From: Bacillota bacterium
Lineage (GTDB): Bacteria; Bacillota; Clostridia; Lachnospirales; Lachnospiraceae
Assembly: GCA_023423335.1 (NCBI GenBank)
Contig: JAFAFU010000030.1
Location: 287,536 to 351,535, forward strand
Direction: 5' to 3'
Length of the DNA stretch: 64,000 nucleotides
The notes below the pieces were generated by a model, which was given only the letters and a program-made list of their open reading frames with translations, was not told where the DNA came from and made no database searches. Numbering within the stretch: the first letter of the stretch is position 1; each line of letters opens with the position of its first letter. The position numbers and the translations under genes are program-made. This document shows, one piece after another, positions 60,055-64,000 of this stretch.

Positions 60055-60552
60055 TTATCTTGTTATTCTTATGTTTATTTCTGGTGTAAAATATCCCTCT
60101 TCAATATATAGGCTTGCTATATATTTACTTAAAGAATCGATTTTAATATCTACGATTTCCTCATTATTTTTAAATAAATAATTAAAATCCAAGTAAATAC
60201 ATTCAACAGTTTTATTGTCAAGAATTTTTTGCAAAAAGTCATGCATAATCTTTAGGCTACTACTAATTTTAATATCAAACTCCCGTTCATAATTATTCGT
60301 ATTTTTGTCTATTGTAGGAAAGAATAATCCATCTGAATAGTTATCCAAAGGAGAATCCATAACTTCAAACAAAATAGTGCTCTTGCTGCCGTTCTTAGAA
60401 TACATATCAAATACACTGCGTGAAACATTCCCTCCTAATTTGCAACCTATTCTATTATCAATGGCACATTTTTGGATAGAATAAGCTAATTCAATAAGCT
60501 CATTAATATTATTACTTAATAGCTTTATTTGTCCACATATACCAATACTCAT
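60055..60552 (-). CDS. Candidate immunity protein, Rhs locus
   Basis: 165 residues, soluble, no signal peptide. MSIGICGQIKLLSNNINELIE (cited in part) opens it, with a later VECIYLDFNYLFKNNEEIVD. Not recognised. GCGGAAGTAATTAA precedes the ATG. It begins 14 bp after the stop of a 27-codon tip remnant (60567-60650) and is probably the immunity gene of that lost toxin. Confidence 0.6.
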   Translation of the reverse strand: MSIGICGQIKLLSNNINELIELAYSIQKCAIDNRIGCKLGGNVSRSVFDMYSKNGSKSTILFEVMDSPLDNYSDGLFFPTIDKNTNNYEREFDIKISSSLKIMHDFLQKILDNKTVECIYLDFNYLFKNNEEIVDIKIDSLSKYIASLYIEEGYFTPEINIRITR

Positions 60553-60566
60553 TTAATTACTTCCGC

Positions 60567-60650
60567 TCACTTAATTATTGTTACAGTTTCTCCTGTGGGT
60601 TGTTCTTTAGCATTTTTAGATATTGAATAGGCCACAACAGTCGAAACCAT
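60567..60650 (-). pseudogene. 27-codon remnant of a lost Rhs toxin tip
   Basis: A short reading frame MVSTVVAYSISKNAKEQPTG then ETVTIIK and TGA sits directly before the immunity-type gene at 60055-60552. It has no ribosome-binding site, and an in-frame TAA lies two codons upstream. Its place matches the end of toxin tips elsewhere in this locus. It is probably all that is left of the matching toxin. Confidence 0.4.
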
Positions 60651-60693
60651 ATGACCTTATCAAAGTTAATATATAATATAACTATTTAGAGCC

Positions 60694-61089
60694 TTAATAA
60701 TAATAAATATCGAAATCTATTTCTGCATCAATCTTTTCGGCAAATTTTATTATTTCTCTTGTTAAAGTTATTTCAGGCCCGTCACCATTCTCCGCATGAA
60801 TGCTAACAACAAAATAAGATTTAATATTATTATTTTTCATTAATTCTTTAATTCTATCTTCTTTATCTTTTAATACGATCAGTAATTTATTAAATTGATT
60901 AACAATTGCTTTAGAATTTTCTTTTCCAGAACTAAATTCCCACATTGTATGAGCAAATTCTTGTAATTTAAAGCTCTCCTTTCTTCTTGTTTTACTAGGA
61001 TTAATACTCAAGGTATCTGATATCTTGTCAATATAATCCTCATCGCTTGTTAGTAAAAAGCTTACTTCAATTTGAGGTAATAAATCCAT
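60694..61089 (-). CDS. DUF4279 family protein, candidate immunity protein
   Basis: About 131 residues. The DUF4279 outline is visible: an early EVSFLLTSDEDYID, WEFSSGKENSKA and HAENGDGPEITLTREIIKFAE. The family is often encoded next to Rhs or other polymorphic toxins and is regarded as immunity-like. The ATG at 61089 is chosen for the AAAGGAGA site; an earlier start has none. No toxin tip remains directly upstream. Confidence 0.7.
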   Translation of the reverse strand: MDLLPQIEVSFLLTSDEDYIDKISDTLSINPSKTRRKESFKLQEFAHTMWEFSSGKENSKAIVNQFNKLLIVLKDKEDRIKELMKNNNIKSYFVVSIHAENGDGPEITLTREIIKFAEKIDAEIDFDIYYY

Positions 61090-61229
61090 AATAAATCTCC
61101 TTTGTTTCAAAGCTTCATGCTATTTTTATTGTTAAATAATATTGAATTTTCAAGGTCCGTATATATTTTTATTGGTGTGAAGTTTTAGTATATAACTATA
61201 ACCTTAAAATTAATGTAACGTAATTTTTA

Positions 61230-61568
61230 TCATAATCCTAAATAAAATAGTAATCTATCTTGAACATCACTAGCATCAATAGAGATCAATGAAATGGAAC
61301 TCCAAATCTCTCTAATACTCTTACCTAAGAAAACTTTTGCATTTATAAATTCTTCAAATGAATCAAAATCATAGGCTTGCGAGCCATCTTCAGTTAATCC
61401 AAACCAATATATAGCTTTATTAGTTTCCCTATTCAACATTTTTCCCAACCAAGATGTTTGATAAACTTCACAATTATCAATACAAAATTCTATTTCTATG
61501 CAATTTTGATTTTCAGCAATGTCATATGACATTATGCATTTAAATTCCTCAAAAGTTATTTTATCCAT
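61230..61568 (-). CDS. Candidate immunity protein of the intact Rhs toxin
   Basis: 112 residues, acidic, with no signal peptide. It has TSWLGKMLNRETNKAIYWFG and YDFDSFEEFINAKVFLGKS. Not recognised. GGAAAGG precedes the ATG. It starts 14 bp after the stop of the large rhs gene, so it is the natural candidate for the antidote of the HGN/PH-type tip. Confidence 0.65.
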   Translation of the reverse strand: MDKITFEEFKCIMSYDIAENQNCIEIEFCIDNCEVYQTSWLGKMLNRETNKAIYWFGLTEDGSQAYDFDSFEEFINAKVFLGKSIREIWSSISLISIDASDVQDRLLFYLGL

Positions 61569-61582
61569 ATATAATCCTTTCC

Positions 61583-64000
61583 TTATGGTCTTGGTCCATG
61601 TTCATGAGGCCATTCTGGGTGTAATTTGGGATTGCCATGATTAGTGAAGTCTACATCACGTATTTGCTTTCCATTTGGTCCATACCATCTACGGGTTTTA
61701 ATATTTCCCTTTGAGTCAAGAATATCAACACTGGAATTTGGCTCTCCTTCTAATCCCGGATTTTTAGTTGTAGTTCTGTGATTTGATGATGGCGCAATAT
61801 CGATTTCATTACCTTTATTAGTTTTAGTCTTACTTCCTGCCCCCTGAGTATCTGTTCTTGCCGGAGCCGGGCATGGCGTTGGAACACTACTATCTTTATC
61901 TTTCGATGACGACATATTTGTAACCGTTTCATACACTGGAATGCTAGCAACACCAATTCCAACGCCTCTTAAGACCCATTTACTAACTCCTTTAACACCT
62001 TCCCATAGCACATATCCTAAAGAAACCGGATCAACGCCTCCTCCGCCTCCTTCACTAACTGCAAATCTATTATCATGTCCGGTTGGATCTACATAGATCA
62101 GCGGATTATTTATACAGTAGGTATACAAATTCAATGTCAGCGGATTATTAATCTGCCCTTCATAGGTATCCTCATTGATAAATCTTCCCAGTACCGGGTC
62201 ATAGTATCTTGCCCTCAGATAGTATAGTCCCGTCTCTTCGTCATAGACCTCCCCCGCATATTTGAACGGGTTTTCTATGGTCTCGCTGCTTGTCAGGATA
62301 TTTCCCCATTCATCATAGTTATAATTATTGACGATGTTTCCGTTTCGGTCAATGATCTGTATGACGTCTCCATGGCCGTTGTACAGGTAGTAGTATTCTC
62401 CCCCTCCAGTTTCTTTTTTTACCAGGGCACGGTCCGGTCCCCAGACGTAGTTGGCTGTGACGGTATTGCTTCCGTCTGCTTCCGCGATCAGTTTTCCTGC
62501 CAGGTTGTAGATGTAGTGGGTGGTGCCGGTTGCCGTTGTTTTCTTTGCCCTCATGCCGTCGGCATAGTAGGTCATCGTGGTTGTTGCGGCTCCTTTCGTA
62601 ACGGAGGCCAGCTTGTTGTCTACCTGGTAGGTGTAGTCGGTGTTGACAAGTCCGGTGAAGTTATCGTTGTTTTCGGTCCGGCGGTTCCCTTTGAGGTCAT
62701 AGGTATAGGAGGTCTCTGTCCCGGTCTGGGGCAGGATTCTTACCAGCCGGTTCAGTTTGTCGTAGGTGTAGGTGGTGGTGGTCTGCCCGTTGTTGACGGT
62801 GGTGATGTTTCCGTTGGCGTCGTAGGTATAGGTGTACCGCGACAGAACAGTGCTTGCCTTCTTGTTAATCATGGTAATCAACCTGCCCAGGGTATCGTAG
62901 AGGTATTCCGTGGTCGGGTAAGTGCCGTCGTTCAGTCTCGGATAGGTAATCTTATCTAACTTACCGTCCGGATAGTATTGATAGGCTGCATTGTCCGTAT
63001 CGGAGGAACTTACCGTCTGGGAGCCGTTGGTCTGTACCTTCGCCAGCCGGTCATTCATATATTTGTACAGGGAATAGAAACTGCTGCCCTGTATTCCTGC
63101 TCCCACTCCGGTAAGCCGTCCGGCATTGTCATATTGAAGTTCCAGACCGGAGCCAAGATAACCGCTTCCGGTGGTTTCTTTTCCGGTGATTTGTCCGAGG
63201 GCGTCATAGGTGTAGGTGTTTTCTGTAACAGGGGTGGCTGAGCCGTTTTGGTACATCCTCTCTTCGTCGAAGCCGAAGGGGCTGCTGTAGTTGTATTGAT
63301 AGCCGATGCTTTTTGTACTGTCCTGGCTGGTCTGGGTGGCTGTCATGAGCCGGTCCAGCCCGTCATAGGCGGCCGTGAGGGTGCTGCCGTTTCGGTCCAC
63401 GGTCTTGGTCCCCAGGCCGAGGCTGTTGTAGGAATAGCCCGTCACCTGGGCGGAGGGGTCGGTCCTGGTCCTGAGGCTGCCCAGTTCATCATAGGTCTTG
63501 GTATACAGGGGTACGGATGCTGTACTCTGGGCATTTTCTTTTAAGCTGACGGTGGTGATGTTTCCCAGGGCGTCGTAGCTGACTGCCGTGATCTGGTTCA
63601 GGGCGTCTTTGACCTGGATTACCCGGTTCCGTTCGTCGTAGCGGTAGGAGGCGGTTACACCGTCCTCGTTTAGGTTCCGCTTGGGGTCGGTGTATCCGGT
63701 CAGGTTCCCTGCGATGTCGTAGGTGTACCGCTCGGATAATTCAATGCTCGGGTCCGGCCAGTTCTGGTATGCTTTCCGTTGTATGGCTCTGCCGAACTGG
63801 TCCAGATGTACCTCGGTATAGTTCCAGGTGCTGCCATAGTCATTGTGGATCATCCCTGTCCGGTACTGTTCGATCGAGGAGGACGGGACGAAGCAGCTTA
63901 CGATCTTGTTTGCCGTTATGTTATAGTTACTGACATACAGGTTCCCGGAGGCATCGGTTATTTCGTGGACCCGCCCCCAGGCATCGTAGGTCTGGCTCAG
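61583..64000 (-). CDS. Rhs/YD-repeat polymorphic toxin, 5' end beyond the window
   Basis: At least 805 codons and open through the right edge; the ATG at 63853 is internal. The upstream in-frame sequence continues the YD pattern (LSQTYDAWGRVHEITDASGN). It is built of YD repeats such as YTYDALGQITGKET and YTYDANGNITTVNNG, then the Rhs core VYDEETGLYYLRARYYDP and VDPTGH. The tip has a linker (VPTPCPAPARTDTQG) and NSSVDILD, RRWYGPNGKQIRDVDF, then HGNPKLHPEWPHEHG, a small nuclease-like or Ntox24-like pattern. The tip, about 150 residues, is toxic in such proteins after delivery. Probably surface or secreted. Confidence 0.88.
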   Translation of the reverse strand: MSQTYDAWGRVHEITDASGNLYVSNYNITANKIVSCFVPSSSIEQYRTGMIHNDYGSTWNYTEVHLDQFGRAIQRKAYQNWPDPSIELSERYTYDIAGNLTGYTDPKRNLNEDGVTASYRYDERNRVIQVKDALNQITAVSYDALGNITTVSLKENAQSTASVPLYTKTYDELGSLRTRTDPSAQVTGYSYNSLGLGTKTVDRNGSTLTAAYDGLDRLMTATQTSQDSTKSIGYQYNYSSPFGFDEERMYQNGSATPVTENTYTYDALGQITGKETTGSGYLGSGLELQYDNAGRLTGVGAGIQGSSFYSLYKYMNDRLAKVQTNGSQTVSSSDTDNAAYQYYPDGKLDKITYPRLNDGTYPTTEYLYDTLGRLITMINKKASTVLSRYTYTYDANGNITTVNNGQTTTTYTYDKLNRLVRILPQTGTETSYTYDLKGNRRTENNDNFTGLVNTDYTYQVDNKLASVTKGAATTTMTYYADGMRAKKTTATGTTHYIYNLAGKLIAEADGSNTVTANYVWGPDRALVKKETGGGEYYYLYNGHGDVIQIIDRNGNIVNNYNYDEWGNILTSSETIENPFKYAGEVYDEETGLYYLRARYYDPVLGRFINEDTYEGQINNPLTLNLYTYCINNPLIYVDPTGHDNRFAVSEGGGGGVDPVSLGYVLWEGVKGVSKWVLRGVGIGVASIPVYETVTNMSSSKDKDSSVPTPCPAPARTDTQGAGSKTKTNKGNEIDIAPSSNHRTTTKNPGLEGEPNSSVDILDSKGNIKTRRWYGPNGKQIRDVDFTNHGNPKLHPEWPHEHGPRP

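Noticed and set aside
62372..62959. Plus-strand open frame of 195 codons inside the rhs gene
   Set aside because: It is Val/Gly-rich low-complexity sequence opposite YD repeats. Codon bias of the repeats keeps this frame open; no start signal.
63544..63853. Start of the large rhs gene at the ATG at 63853
   Set aside because: The in-frame codons upstream continue YD-type protein to the window edge with no stop, so the ATG is internal.
1..64000. CRISPR arrays, tRNA or rRNA genes and integrase-type prophage genes
   Set aside because: No spaced short repeats, no cloverleaf-like sequence with CCA or TTCRA, and no integrase, capsid or portal-like protein was seen by eye. A tRNAscan and CRISPR search would settle this.

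Overview
The window looks like chromosome of an anaerobic, low-to-mid GC Firmicute, most likely a Clostridia member of the Lachnospiraceae type. The evidence is strong AGGAGG ribosome-binding sites, a Trp T-box leader driving a trpXYZ transporter, iron-sulfur L-serine dehydratase in two subunits, many lipoprotein-dependent ABC importers, a DUF3796/XRE pair and a SipW-like signal peptidase. The assignment is inference; no rRNA or tRNA gene is present.

Layout. 1-1890: the two permeases of an oligopeptide ABC importer. 2191-4246: a small DUF3796/XRE regulatory pair, a lactate/malate dehydrogenase and a MITE-like inverted-repeat element. 4272-7615: tryptophan transporter trpXYZ behind a T-box. 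7857-10622: superoxide dismutase, a phospholipase-C-like protein and a PIN-PhoH ATPase. 10788-19848: an unusual metal-ATPase locus. 19837-29489: a hybrid locus with a sugar-type ABC importer (binding protein and two permeases), a HlyD-like adaptor, a MacB-like membrane protein and a divergent two-component system. 29514-38560: amino-acid metabolism, with an OFA transporter, serine dehydratase, an iron alcohol dehydrogenase, a kinase-like protein, a class III aminotransferase, an XRE-cupin regulator and a polar amino-acid ABC importer. 38988-43837: a second, AT-richer copy of the hybrid importer. 43946-50942: a Cys-rich secreted protein, then a small cluster encoding carbamoyltransferase, biotinyl carrier protein, phosphopantetheinyl transferase, DAHP synthase and GroEL/GroES, headed by an XRE regulator. 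51391-56607: a polysaccharide deacetylase and a SipW/TasA-like surface-protein cluster. 56831-64000: an Rhs polymorphic-toxin locus with one large Rhs gene running off the right edge and a tail of orphan toxin tips and immunity genes.

The most unusual region is 10834-19848. Three proteins share an N-terminal HMA_2-like domain (R-I/V-R ... TG-N/S-x-L-V/I-x-Y): a complete P-type ATPase on the minus strand, a P-type ATPase whose actuator TGE is replaced by AGQ and whose CPC-type membrane motif is SPK, and a 409-residue membrane protein that looks like an ATPase stripped of its catalytic site. With them are two small soluble or coiled-coil proteins, an unknown helical protein and a DUF445 membrane protein. 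The layout is reminiscent of iron-organelle (ferrosome, fez) operons, but I cannot prove the relationship from sequence alone. A second candidate system is the groESL/DAHP synthase/PPTase/carbamoyltransferase cluster, which resembles a small natural-product or cell-envelope pathway with its own chaperonin.
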